Assembly: GCA_034638255.1 (NCBI GenBank)
Contig: JAWPGT010000001.1
Location: forward strand, 248,001-312,000
Length of the DNA: 64,000 nt
Direction: 5' to 3'
DNA from: Coprinus comatus
Lineage: Eukaryota > Basidiomycota > Agaricomycetes > Agaricales > Agaricaceae
Below are positions 20,120 to 31,593 of the stretch, one piece after another. Position 1 is the stretch's first letter. Each line of letters starts with the position of its first letter. The translations under genes were made by a program, and so were the position numbers. A model generated the notes under the pieces. That model did no database searches, was not told where the DNA came from, and saw only the letters and a list, made by a program, of their open reading frames with translations.

Positions 20120-22595
20120 TCATAGTCCTAGAGATCTCCTATACTTAATGAATCCAACCAGGTTATCTCTCACCTCTTCAGCACGGAGACGCAACTCCTT
20201 GCCACCTTCCTTTCGTCGATCAACATTCCGAACGGCCTTCCTTACACCTTCCATACTATTCACTAGTAGGTTCAAGTAATTTCCTTGACGGAAGTTCACG
20301 TCGTATGGTAGAGTTTCGTCGGAATAGATATCAATGAGAGCAGACGTCACTTGAATGAGCGGTTCCGTTGGTACGGTTGAGGGTTTTGATCCAGATGGGA
20401 GGAGAGAAATGAGATAATTCGAAATCACCTGAGGACGGATCAGTAAAGAACCAAAGCGCTAAGGGAGGCAGTTGAATAGATACCTTATTTCCATTTATCG
20501 ATGTCGGATATTGAGCAAGGCATTCCAGTGCCCCAATACATTGCGTTTTAAATTTTTCATCAGATGTAGAGTTGCAAAATTGAATCAACAGTGCAACTTG
20601 CTCTTCAACTGGTTCCTGAACGAGGAGTCTTATGAGCAATTCTGATTGTTCGAGTGTACCACATACCAAAGCGCCCTTCCAAATAATTCCTACACCCCAT
20701 AGTACTCCAGTGGCAATTTCCCATATCTCCTGCCTTCGCTCTTGTCCCAACCCGAATTGCACTCCAACAATGCTGAGTGCTGACCAAATCTCATTCCAGA
20801 TCTTCACACCACTCTCCTTATCGGCTTCTATACTTGTTTTTGCAGAAGAAGCCAGCGACAAGAAAACATTATTCAGACATTCCAAAGCACTGATATGCAC
20901 TGAACTGAGAGCACTGGTAATCGGAGGGTGTGGTGATGGCGCCGAGAGGGGAGGGAAGGATAGGGCAGAGGGTTGAATAAGCGTCAAAAGGGGATTCACA
21001 AGATTGGGTATAAAGCTCGGCAGAGCTGGTTTTTCTGTCGCTGGTTCATCGTCCATATCGATATCGTTTCCGTTTGAGTCCAATTCATCAACATCGGGTG
21101 CTATAACATCTTCCTCTTCTTCTTCATCGTTTGCAGCATTCGGATCTGCCATTTCAGGATCAGGTAATGTAGCACAAACACTTGTGAGTATTTCCAATGC
21201 TAATTGAACGGTCCGTAAACGATTTTCCACATGCTCTAGCTCAATTTCAACGACAGACTTGTGGTCAGACTTTGGTGCGTGACTTATTGACATTTTCTCG
21301 ATTTGGGGTTCATTAGTCTGCTGTGTTATCAACTCTTGAGCATAGTTAGAGATTTTGGGTATTGAGAGGGTAGAGATGACAGGTTGCAACAACGGAAGAA
21401 TGATTTCCTTATCGAGGTCCACTAATGAGACGATTGTCGGCGGAGGGAGAGGTGAGATGTTTCGAAGGATCCCTAATATATATGACCATGAAGTTTTCGG
21501 GTTAATACAATGTATCAATATAAACATACCGGCCGCAAGTACACTCAACGTTACGATGCGAGGATCTCCCTGGTTTGGATCAACGTTTGCAATATTTTCT
21601 GGCCTTGCTATAGAAAGTAGACAAGACGTATAGCTTGCATCCGCTCGTACATCTTGAATCGCTGGGTAGTTGTCGTCGGTCAGAACATAAAGACACTGGG
21701 CTATCGATCTTGGTCATTTCTTGTTCCTGATAAAGATAAAGATATTTGGATAAATTAACACACCGGCAGAAACAACTGGACCAAGAGGTAGTCGTTCGCG
21801 AGAAGCCAAGAATGACATCAAGAAAGGTGCAAGATGAATTTCGTTGATGACATTTAACGCCTTATTCGATGTTTCTCTATGATTGTTAAATTTACGAATG
21901 GAATGATGCTAGAAAATGATTTACGAGAGACACCATAGCACAGTGATAACGTTGTCCGCTAGTTCATAGACGACTTTTTGAGCGTTTTCAGGTGCTGACT
22001 TTGGGTCGGAAAGGTACTGAGAGAGGACCAGTGAAATCTTGAAACGAACAAATTAGATTCCGGTGGAATTGAGTACTAAGTGGAATCTTACTTTTGGTAT
22101 GAATGTTTTCAAAGGGACGAGAATGTTTTTATTGTACATCTCCGCACAGATCTCATAACCACCGTCGATACATAGATTTCTGGGGCATCATGAGTAAAAT
22201 CAAGCATTAATATTCTTCAAACATACCGTAGAGCACCGACTGCTTCTACTACTACCTCTTCCTCACTGTCAGTCAACCTTGTAATCAAAGCACCAACCAC
22301 ATTTTTTCCTTGGAACAAACGTCTTGTTGAAGGATCATTTTGTATGAGGTTGGAGACAGCTACGCAAGCCCATTTCCTTTCAGTTGCGTCCAAGCATTCC
22401 ATCTAAATAACCGATCAATAAATAGCAGTTGGTGTATATTATTCGTGGAGATTGTACCTTTTGTAGAATAGGTAAGATAGCTTCATTTTTGGAAGAAGAT
22501 TCGGATGCTGAAGACAGACCCTTAGGCAGATGTGAGTCTGGGACTCGCATTGGGTTATGCCTTCTCATAGATCTTTTCTTCTGAGATTTACCCAT
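20120..22595 (-). CDS. SYO1: Symportin SYO1 / HEATR3-like ribosomal-protein import adaptor
   Basis: SYO1 is an ARM/HEAT-repeat protein that binds Rpl5 and Rpl11 and carries them into the nucleus with transportin for 5S RNP assembly. The start MGKSQKKRSMRRHNPMRVP is the family's basic nuclear import signal; an upstream in-frame ATG at 22607 would add four residues. ARM repeats follow (RKWACVAVSNLIQNDPSTRR, EEVVVEAVGALRNLCIDGG, VTVLWCLS region). A long acidic loop (NDEEEEEDVIAPDVDELD), known in the family to contact Rpl11, lies in the large exon ending near 20430. The gene ends IKYRRSLGL. It has about eight exons. The match in N-terminus, repeat pattern and acidic loop makes the call strong, although the sequence is divergent. 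Confidence 0.88.
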
Positions 22596-23312
22596 GTTGA
22601 GGAGCAAGTGATTGAATTGTCGAAAAGTGATTTAACGGTGCGATTGTTCAAAATTTGGGATCAGTAGATCACGTGTCCACTATAACTATAGATATAGTGT
22701 GCATCTGACACTATCGTTACCCAGAAGTTCGGAATCACCAGAAGTTCGGGATGTCACAAGAGTGACCGTGATAGTTTTAACCTCCGCTTGACGCTAACGT
22801 GTGCGGACATTCAATGAGATATGATGTGCAATCAATATTCAATATCCGACATGGCAAGGCTTCGGCACGCGTGACAACCCTCCCAAAATTTTTCTTCAAA
22901 ACCCCCCACGAAAAATGGTATGATGGCATTCAGAGTAGTGTAAGTAATAAGCATACAAGTTTTCAGGTGCAAACTTGCCCCGAGCGAGGAGGAAAACGGG
23001 AATTCCGAACTTGTGGTGATTCCGAACTTCTGGGTAACGATAGTACAGTTGTGAGATCGAGAATCTTTCGCGCTTAACGGTGCATAGGCGGCTGGAAGAT
23101 TAGCTCGTGCGGAATATATTACAGTCCGCATTATGAGCGAAGACCAAGAGTCTGGATTGACCTCAATGTGAGACAGTACAAGAAATTCCATGTGTTGGCT
23201 ATTAGCTACAAAAATACAGTGCCATGCTGCTATCAAGATATGCGTGAAAGTGATGTGAATACAGTTATTTGATGAAAGCAAATAAAAACTACCGAATGTC
23301 CAAAAAGAAATG
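22596..23312. other. Intergenic region containing a MITE-like element
   Basis: About 715 bp between the SYO1 start and the stop of the PPxY membrane-protein gene. The MITE-like element at 22710-23044 fills about half. The remaining flanks (22596-22709 and 23045-23312) hold the SYO1 promoter and the next gene's 3' UTR. Confidence 0.6.
22710..23044. mobile_element. MITE-like element, 335 bp, with ~40 bp terminal inverted repeats
   Basis: The left end reads ACTATCGTTACCCAGAAGTT then CGGAATCACCAGAAGTTCGG. The right end, read on the opposite strand, is the same except that CAGAAG in the second unit is CACAAG. Each terminus therefore contains two copies of AAGTTCGGAAT-like units. Between them lie about 250 bp without a gene. 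The dinucleotide AC flanks both ends (tgac before, acag after), which may be a short target duplication but is not convincing on its own. Superfamily not assigned. Long, nearly perfect inverted termini and no coding capacity make this a typical miniature inverted-repeat transposable element. Confidence 0.8.
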
Positions 23313-25155
23313 CTATGGATGATAATCTGGAAGCGTCCCTTGACTAATAGGTCTTTGGGTTGATGACGACTCTGCAGCACTGCTATCGTGCTCCTGCGTT
23401 CCGCTATGCTCCATAGGTTGGGGTCTAGTTTCAGAGTACGTTTCGGGGTAATCATCCTCGTTTGGCAATGGAGGAGCAGAAGGTACCATGATCATATCAT
23501 CAGAGATAGGAGCTCCAGGGGCTTCAAAAGGGGGCGCGGACGGCCCCATTTCAGGATTAATGGAATCAGAAAATTCCTCAAAGGTATATGGATATTCATA
23601 AAAAGGGGGTCCTACCATCTTGCCTTTAGATGGTGGGGGAGGGAAAATGGATGGCAAAGTCGAGTCCAACGTGTCACATTCCACTCCATTTGGTGTTTTT
23701 GCAAAGTCCTCAGGATGCTCGTCTTCCCATTCAGGTGCTGATATCTGATGTGAAGTCTCTCCATTTTCATCAGGGGGACGCTCCGCCAATTCTGCTAGGC
23801 GAGCTAATAAGGCTTTGTCGTCTGTTGCAACATGGGCAGCGTGTACGTGAGACGATGTCGTAGCTTCTACGGGAAGTTGTGAAGGTGTCTTTGCCTCAGA
23901 CAGCCCACCAAATGATGTGTTTGAACTTGAACCCAGAGCAGAGCGGACTTGCACTTGATTAGGAATAGATAGATGTTCGGAGACGCTAGTGATCGGGGTA
24001 ACGAGGGTCCGTCGTCTGTAAGCGGGAGGAGATGTGGGTAAATGTGTATCATTGAGGGATTCTCCTGTTAGTGTAGGGATAGGTATTGTTTGTTGCCTTT
24101 CGTCTGACGGAGTATCTTGAGAGTGGAATGGGGGCGAATGAAAAGATGAGGAAGATCCTCGTCGTGAGAGTGGGGGCGAGGAACTGTCCAGAGTAGCACC
24201 AGCGTCTGTGTTTCGTTGATGAGGATGGTCCATCGTTGTTTCCAGAGTGCTGGTAGATTCGAGGGCTTGGGAACGAACGCTAGCTGGTCGTTTGCCTCTC
24301 CGTTGTCGTGCGGTATAACGGGCGTTTGCCTTCCATCTAGCAGTGGCCTTGACCCATAGTTTTTGCTGTGTTTTCGCCTCCTTCTCTATGAGCAACGACC
24401 GCGAGTGAGGCGCAGTACTGCTCGCGGGTCTTTTTTTCTTGCGGGTTTTCATCTCTAGGTCAGCACTTTTGTGTTTCCGCCGCATGTTCTTCCGCCAGAA
24501 TAAACAACCAATCATAAAGAAACAAATAAAGAAAGCAAGGACAAGCGATAGTGCAAGGATGAGCGTTGTTCGATTTTCAGCCTTGTCGTTGGAAGTATAC
24601 CATCCAGGCGGTAGGCTTAGATTGAAATCATCTAATGTATCTGGTGCAGCGACGGATCCGCTGAGACCAGTTGTAGAGTCGAGTGGATCCGTAGTGACAG
24701 CGCCGTTGGTTTCACGGCAGCTTTCCTGAGGATGTGGGTGAGCCAGGGTATCCATACGTGGCCGGCATACTCACTGAGCAGACCGTGGATCCGTAAAGCG
24801 TATAGGATCCCGCCTTTCTCCACACTCCGTCCTCTCCTTGCTCAAATTTATATGGAAGACTGCGACTGGTGCTACGTTGAAGAGGAGAAGAGCGGAGAGA
24901 GAGCGCTCGTGTCCGCTTGGTTGTAGTTTTGGATGATTTTGGCTTTGGGGCAAGGGAGGGACAGAGAAATGGGAGGGGAGCAGGTCTTGCGTAGATAGGA
25001 GAGGATCCGACGATGGTGGCCAGTATCGACAACAATGTGCTCGAGGGACTGGCACCACAGGTCGTTTGGCGTGGGCGGGGACCTCGGCGAGGACGAATAT
25101 TATGGTTATGAGAACTAGCGGCGTCGCCTGCAGCGACGAGGATTGGCTTGGCCAT
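23313..25155 (-). CDS. Single-pass membrane protein with PPxY and PSAP motifs (unknown function)
   Basis: Two exons: 24775-25155 and 23313-24725, about 597 residues. The start MAKPILVAAGD is chosen at 25155; an in-frame ATG at 25209 would add 18 residues and nearly reach the SIN3 stop. The N-terminal part is basic and Ser/Pro-rich with a hydrophobic stretch STLLSILATIVGSSP. A strong transmembrane helix, LILALSLVLAFFICFFMIGC, spans about residues 181-200, followed by a very basic stop-transfer region (RRKHK, KTRKKKRP). The tail contains SPPAYRRR (a PPxY motif, about residue 360) and two PSAP motifs (GPSAPPF and VPSAPPL). In known systems PPxY binds WW domains of Rsp5/Nedd4 ligases and P(S/T)AP binds the ESCRT-I subunit Vps23/TSG101. 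A role as ubiquitin-ligase adaptor or sorted cargo is inference. Confidence 0.7.
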
Positions 25156-25236
25156 TATGCAACAAGGGGAGTGCTGAGGATTTCTTGTTTGCCAAGCATC
25201 TTGTTTCACATGACCTTTCCCACGCTTCTATGTACA

Positions 25237-28200
25237 CTATATACCTACTATACCCACTGCTCTCTTCCGCCGCTCTTCGTCCCGAGCACGGGCACGCTCC
25301 CGTAGCATTTCCTCGTCACTCGCAGGAGAGCGCCACACAACCTCTTCGCTTCCAGCCTCGTACACCAACTTATAAGTACGCAAATCCACCCGGATCCTCA
25401 TTTCCCGCTCCTTCGTGGTGGCTATGTTGCCCTCGTGCACATATCTAAAGATAGATTGTCACCTGACGTTCCTGTCAAATTGAAGTTGCTGACCTTCTTA
25501 AGAATAGAGCACCCATTCTAGTCTTTGTTGGAGGTTTGGAAGGCATCCACTCCGTGGGCGTTTTCATCACATAGGTATCTACATAATCCCGCCATCGATC
25601 TGTTCCAGACAACGTGGGATCCATGCTAGGGTCTTCCGCTCCCAGTAAATCAATTCGTACACGCTCCGTTCCACTAACCTAGAAAAAATGCTATCAATAG
25701 TCAAATATCACACTAGATAGATATCAATTACCCATTGCAACCTATATAGATTCTCATCTTGCCCAACGTGTCGTTCCGCCTCTCGCCGATACCGAACTAT
25801 GTCTTGTCTGGTGACAGCTTCGGATGTTTGTGCAGACTGTAACAACGACCATAATTCTTGACATTTCACATCTGTCAGAATAGTCTGGACCTATAAATTA
25901 TTCAACACACATCAGTAGCGTTAGCTTCTAACTCATTGCCAAAACCTGACCTGTTTAACTAATGCTGTTATTAGTTTATCCAACGTAAATAATAGATAAG
26001 CCTAAATATAACTTTTCTCAACTAGTGCTTTGAATGGAAATAAATCGTTCCTACCTTGTTGCCGAAGAACCATCGCATGTGCTCTTCAAATGTTGCCTGG
26101 TCCAATTCGCTATCGAATAACCTCTCGCAGGCATTCAGGAGATACATGTATACCACATTGGCGCCGTCAGCCGTCCCACGCTCTCCTAAAATCTCTATTG
26201 TCTGTGAAAGTACAGCTGCTGGTCCATTTGGGTCCTCCAAACCAAGATCGACGGCCACGCGGTTTGCCAACAAGCTTGCATGCTTTTTACTAGCAAGCTC
26301 CGCTCCAATCTCTTTGCACATTAACAGCCGAGAATAAAGCAACTAGAAAACACCTATCAATATAACCTTATCATAATAGGTTCACCGTAAATAAAACCCG
26401 CCTGTAATAACCGCACCAATGTATAAAATGTTGTGTTGGCGAAAAATGGTCTCTCGAGGACTGTAGCATTATTATTGCCTTCCGAACAAGCCCTTGCCTC
26501 GTTGATCCATATGTCGTGTACATCTCCGCTATTATGGCCTGAGCTATTATGGGTGAGGGGTTTTCAACAGGCGATACGGCACGAGAGCCATCCACGGAAG
26601 AGATCTTTCTATGCGCTTTCTCCTTCTCCTTTGTCCTCTCCCTCTCTTGTTCCTTCTCCTTCTCCTTTGCCATTTTTAGTAACTTTTTCCGAAGGTCATT
26701 TGCGGGTACTCCAGTGCAATGGGCAGAATGTGAATGTACACTTCCAATTGACCGTCTTCCACTTCGTGCTTCGTCATGAGTCCCATCATCTTCATTCGCT
26801 CCTTCTAATGTTCCAACGACGGCGTTAAACTCTGCAGGTGAGTACATGCATAGTAACGGGATGAAAGTATTCAAGAACTTCTCCACGACCCGACGTTCTT
26901 GCGTGCTGTATTGAGCTTGGGAGTGGTCCAAGAAGGAATATATCATCTTGAGGGCATCTACCATCACTTGTGTGTCTTGGAAAGAATATTCAAGTTGATG
27001 GCCAACAGATCCATGTGAGAAAGGCTTCTTCCCTTCATGTTCCCAGGTGGCCAATTGCTGCACCTTGATGTTTTCGATATCCCCAACAAAGTGTTTCGCA
27101 GTGATATTTTTCTTATCGTTCGCTTTGAATGTAATACCTTGATGATCAAGCGACTTGTAGAAATTCTTCGAATCAACCTCTCTCCACGTCCTCGAAAATT
27201 CCCGCTGTAACCTTCTCCATTCTTCATCCTTTGCCTTCAATCTAGCCAATACAACGGGAACTGCAACTGCAGGACATTCCTGCAGATTCTGATATATCTC
27301 ATTGGCATTTTCCCTGCCAAATATTTTCTTGAGAGTCCTTAGATAGATAGCTTTACAAGTCCCGCCGAGATCAGGTTTGAGTCTAAAGTTGGCTCTCTCC
27401 TCGTTATTCATCTCCTCCAATCGTGCATAGAGTGGATCTAGAACTGCAATAGTTCTTGCGAGACCTTCAATCATAACATGATATTCGTGGCGTTCCTCTT
27501 CACTTTTATGCAATGCATCCTCAAACGAGTTCTTTTTGTGTGCAACAAACCCAGCCTCTTCCGAGGCCCAAGCGGGATGTGACACCCATTCATCATTGAG
27601 AACGGAACGGCATAGCTCATCGCGAAAAGAGCATGCCAATCGGATTTCCTGTATTTTCTTATTTAATAATGTGCCTTTTTATGCAATATATGAAGAAACT
27701 CACGCTATCGGGAAGTCTACGATAACTTGGGCCCTCTCCATCATCAGGAGGTAATGCAAGTAAGGCTTCTGGAGGTCCAGTGCGAATGCTCCCAGGTGGA
27801 CCGTTTTCCACACTTTCCAGTTTATTGTCCCAGCCGACCAACTCTTTGAACTCTGTCATAAGATCGCCATCCCCGAGAAACACTTTTGTCCTTTCGATTA
27901 GGGTTTTGAGGTCGATGATTTCCTTTGTGAACAAGCTCAAAAGCTTCAAGAACTCCTCGTAGACCTCGCGGTTTTCGAGTGATTTCTTTGCGCGATCAAA
28001 GAATAACAGGCGGTCGGTTTCTGGACTGCGATTTTGTGAGGGTGCGAGGGATGTGTGGATGGTCATAGGAATCTGTGCTCCAGGATGGTAAGCATGAGGT
28101 GGGGGTTGGGGCGGAGGGGATTGAGGGACAACGTAAGGCGAGTATGATGGGGACCCTGTGTCATTGGGATGGTGATGTTTAAGTTTCTTTGCCTACCACA

Positions 28201-29830
28201 ACAAGTCAGATTTCAACAAAGGATATTTCATGGAATCACTCACGCGTGGAGGCGGAAGGGGCTTGGGTGCAGGAACCGGTGTTGGTTCTTTCTCCATGGG
28301 GCGTTTCTTCCGTTTTGATGATACTGGTTTTTTGGCTGAGACTACACCAGGACTGGATGTAATAGTATCGGGGGCCATCCAAGGGGATGGAACACCACCA
28401 GTTCCTGGCTGCGGCAAGATGACCACCCCACTCTGTGGTCCAACCACCTCTCCGAGGAAAACTTGAAACTCAGTCAACAAGTCAGGCGCATCTTTGAAGA
28501 GATGTTGGACTTGAAGATACACCTGTGCTTGTAAGGCAGGAGTGCTACGGTTTATATTGAATAGGGATTAATATGATACAGAGAAAACTGATGACGCACG
28601 CATTCTCCTTTTGATACGTTTGAAGGATGTCCAAGAATTGTTTATACCTTTCTTGATCGTCCCCATATCTCGTCTTGATCTTGTTAAGGTACAATATAGC
28701 ACGGTTGAACTGCACATTATCATCCTTATCCCTATCCTTGTCTGCTGCATCATCGTTCGAAGCCGTTGGTGGGGGTATTTGTCGACCATGCAGATTGCCG
28801 AGAAATGACGCAGCAGCGGTCACCTGGAGATTCTGTGATTGAGGGAGCGGCTGACTAGATGGATAGACGGCGGCATCAAACGGCATTGGCGCATGGGATG
28901 TGAGATGATAAGTGGCTGGGGTGAGGGAACGGGACAATGTGCCACCAGGTAGGCTTGTTATGGTGGGTGGTGGGGGTATGGGTGTTGGATACAAGAGTGG
29001 GTTACCGTGCCCTGGTGGAGGCAGACCTTGTAAGTCTCTCGGAGGGTGTAACGGGGCGGCCGAGGAATGGGTGCTTTGGGTGGTTGTACCGGATGGCGTC
29101 GTCACTGTGATTGTGTTGGGGTCGGAAGGGTCAACAGAAACATCGATACGGTAGCCCATAGGGAGAAATGTGTTGAATCCTTGGATAAGATAAGGATTGC
29201 CATGGAATAGCTTAGAGACGCGTTCAATGACGCCGGGGGTGTCGATACTGTGAAAGAAAGGGTGTTAAAGGAGGTCATGGAAGAAAAACAAAGGACCGAC
29301 ACTTGGCTCTTGAAATCCTTCATGATGTCCAAGAACTGATTGTAAACCTCCGGCTTCTCTGAGAACTGGATTTTGACGGCGTCAAGATAACTAAGTGCGT
29401 CGGTGACGTTGAGTGGTCTGCCCATGTCTGGGGGAACCATGGGAGTGTCACCAAGTTGTGGAAGGGGAGTGCCAGCCCGCGAGGAGTGGGGCTTCATGTC
29501 TGGAAAAGGAAGAGTACTGAAGAAGTTGTGCTGAAGGAGGGGATGAGGGATGGGGGTAGGGACTGGGTGGAGAAGAGGGAGCGAAGCGCTGTTCAGCGAA
29601 TTCGCACTAAGGGCCAAAATAGACTCTGAGTTTGATCTTTCCCTGACACTCACATCTTCCTGCATTACAGCCCCCGTCACCTCTCCCGTGCTCATATTCC
29701 CAATATCGCCCATGTGTTGTGTTGTTGTGCTCGTCGGGCTCTTTCGTGGCTGAGTAGCGATATATTGCTGGTCTACTTTACACCACCCTCCGATGTCTCC
29801 ATTAATACTCCGTGGGAATTCTGATCTCAT
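25237..29830 (-). CDS. SIN3: SIN3 transcriptional corepressor scaffold
   Basis: SIN3 is the scaffold of histone deacetylase complexes. PAH1 is at about residues 139-176 ([20 protein letters not shown]). PAH2 follows with [20 protein letters not shown] and [11 protein letters not shown], ending in [22 protein letters not shown]3 reads [20 protein letters not shown] and ends [14 protein letters not shown]. Next is the HDAC-interacting region, SYRRLPDS then [34 protein letters not shown] and [14 protein letters not shown]. The C-terminal Sin3a region runs through [20 protein letters not shown] to the end RAVGIVGI. Pro-rich linkers separate the PAH domains. The start [12 protein letters not shown] is the first ATG of the open frame; 5' coding exons beyond it are not seen. 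About ten exons. It lies 81 bp upstream of the next gene's start on the same strand. Confidence 0.95.
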
Positions 29831-30215
29831 CTGACTGTCAATTATCAGATAAGATAAGTTGATAACTTTTCAAATCGAAAATCTGTTCTTTGAACACACA
29901 CATAGTCAGAGTTTAAAGGCATTATTCCACACACATCATCTAATTATATAGACATAAGGGTATGTTTAAATCTGGGAATATATTTTACTCTCTCGATATC
30001 CATCGTTTCATCCAGCAGTCATGGGTAGACATGGTACGTGGCTACCTTGCCTTCTATGTGAAGGGGTAGACCGTTCAGATGGCACACTGTATGACGCGAT
30101 CTGGTAGCATGGAACCCGAGCTCATACACAGCAACACGTCTTACTCATAACGATACTAAAAAAGAGCAAGAACGACATAATAACCGCCGAATATCATTAT
30201 ATCCATGTTGAAGAG
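29831..30215. other. Intergenic region SIN3 promoter
   Basis: About 385 bp between the SIN3 start codon and the stop of membrane-protein copy B on the same strand. AT-rich; no element recognised. Confidence 0.5.
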
Positions 30216-31235
30216 TTACTTCGGTGGCAGAGTCTTGCTTCGTTTACCCTCCTTAGCGCGAGTGGTAGTGGTAGGAAGTGGTTGCGGTACAAAGTAAGGT
30301 GCACTGTATGGCTGAGTGCGAAGAACTTGAGACTTTTTCTTCTCCAGGTTTTTCTGAGACGGAGAGAAAAACTTGGAAGTAGCAACTTGAATTACAAGTT
30401 AGATATATCAATCAACCCCACATAATAAATAAATAAAAAATGCTTACTTTGTCTGAGGACAGTATCACTCTTCTCCTGTCTGAGTATCTTACTGCGACTG
30501 CTCTTCCCTATTAGGGTGAACGGTACTTTCGGGCACTCCTTTTTCGTCTGAGGGGGTAAAGGAAGTGACTCGAACTCAGTCAACTGTGGTGAAGATGCTG
30601 AACGATATAATCTATGCTTTTCATTCACCAACTGAACTCTAAGGTTTGCGAACGGGTCGGCAGGAGGCAGACTTGTTTCCGTTGCGGGGAATGGCCCAAT
30701 AGGGGGGATCTCCGGTATTTCCACTACTTTGGATTCCTGTGTAATAACCACGGCGGAGTGCAATGTGACGGTCGGAACGGCAGAACTTGAATAGTCATAG
30801 TCCGGGTGATTTATAGTAATCATTGGGGTATCCACGGGAAACGATGTGCGATGGAACGAGTCGAGTGATGATATGCGGCGTAGTTGCGTTTCAGGAGACG
30901 GTTTGAAGGATTGCTCCTCATGAGCGACATTCATGAGCCGAGCAGGAGCTGTAGCTTGGGGAGAAGGGGTTCTCATAGGGTTTCGTAGTCGCCGAGATAG
31001 ATGTTTTCCCGGAGGTTGAACTTTAAGACGGGGTATATTTGGAACTGGATGAGATATTGACTCGGGTAAGACAAGTTGCAGGAAGGCTCCTAGTACATAA
31101 GTGAAAACACTCTGTGATTGAATTAACATAGTTGAATGCATAGTGTACGAAGATAAATCATACCAATCCATATCCCAGCGTACCTAAAAGAAATCCAGCA
31201 ATCCTGACCGCGAAACGATGTGTTTGAGACTCCAT
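30216..31235 (-). CDS. Small single-pass membrane protein, family copy B (unknown function)
   Basis: Three exons: 31164-31235, 30457-31111 (approximate inner edge) and 30216 to about 30387. Exon 1 encodes MESQTHRFAVRIAGFLLGTL then GYGL and stops inside a hydrophobic helix. Exon 2 resumes with SVFTYVLGAFLQLVLPES, so a phase-0 intron splits the transmembrane segment after GxGL exactly as in the gene at 3258-4428. The middle is Ser/Pro-rich (RRISSLDSF, RSASSPQL). A phase-1 intron precedes the last exon, with KNLEKKKSQ then VLRTQPYSAPYFVPQPLP, comparable to PIPRTLPYEAPYCVSPPVP in copy A. About 300 residues. No known domain recognised. It is transcribed away from the PalI-like gene. Confidence 0.72.
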
Positions 31236-31593
31236 TTTGACTATCAAGGTCAGAGACAAAAGAATAGTAAGGTAAGAAGACGAAGGAGGGGAAGGTTGGC
31301 GACTAGCACGCGTAAACCAGATGGTATACTGCGTGATTATATATGATATGCTGTGTCCATGGACTGATTGATTGTCGCGAACGATGGTTGCAATGAGAGG
31401 GTGGGGAAAGCAAGTGTGGGCATTTAAAGTAGGTTGCTGGTCAGGGACAGGAGGAGCGCCGGATGTGGCCGTGGACCTGTCGTGGATTGGTGGATTGGAG
31501 GACCAAGCTAATGGTTACCAAATGTGGCTGTAAGGAGGCGGTGCTCGCAGCTTGCATGGACTGGGAGACTGCCTCTTCTCTCATCTCTTCGAC
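31236..31593. other. Divergent promoter region, copy B / PalI-like gene
   Basis: About 360 bp between two start codons on opposite strands. It is G-rich on the plus strand near 31440-31500. No specific site recognised. Confidence 0.5.

Noticed and set aside
22799..23077. Open frame inside the MITE-like element
   Set aside because: It crosses the right terminal repeat, has no family features and contains the inverted repeat itself; non-autonomous elements carry such chance frames.
23313..23455. Alternative minus frame (MITPKRTLKLDPNLWSIAER) overlapping the PPxY gene's end
   Set aside because: It is a shadow frame of the real coding exon, which continues in another frame to DYHP-stop.
30197..30385. 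Minus frame MLLPSFSLRLRKTWRRKS
   Set aside because: Shadow frame; the spliced frame of copy B in the same region gives the conserved RTQPYSAPYFV motif.
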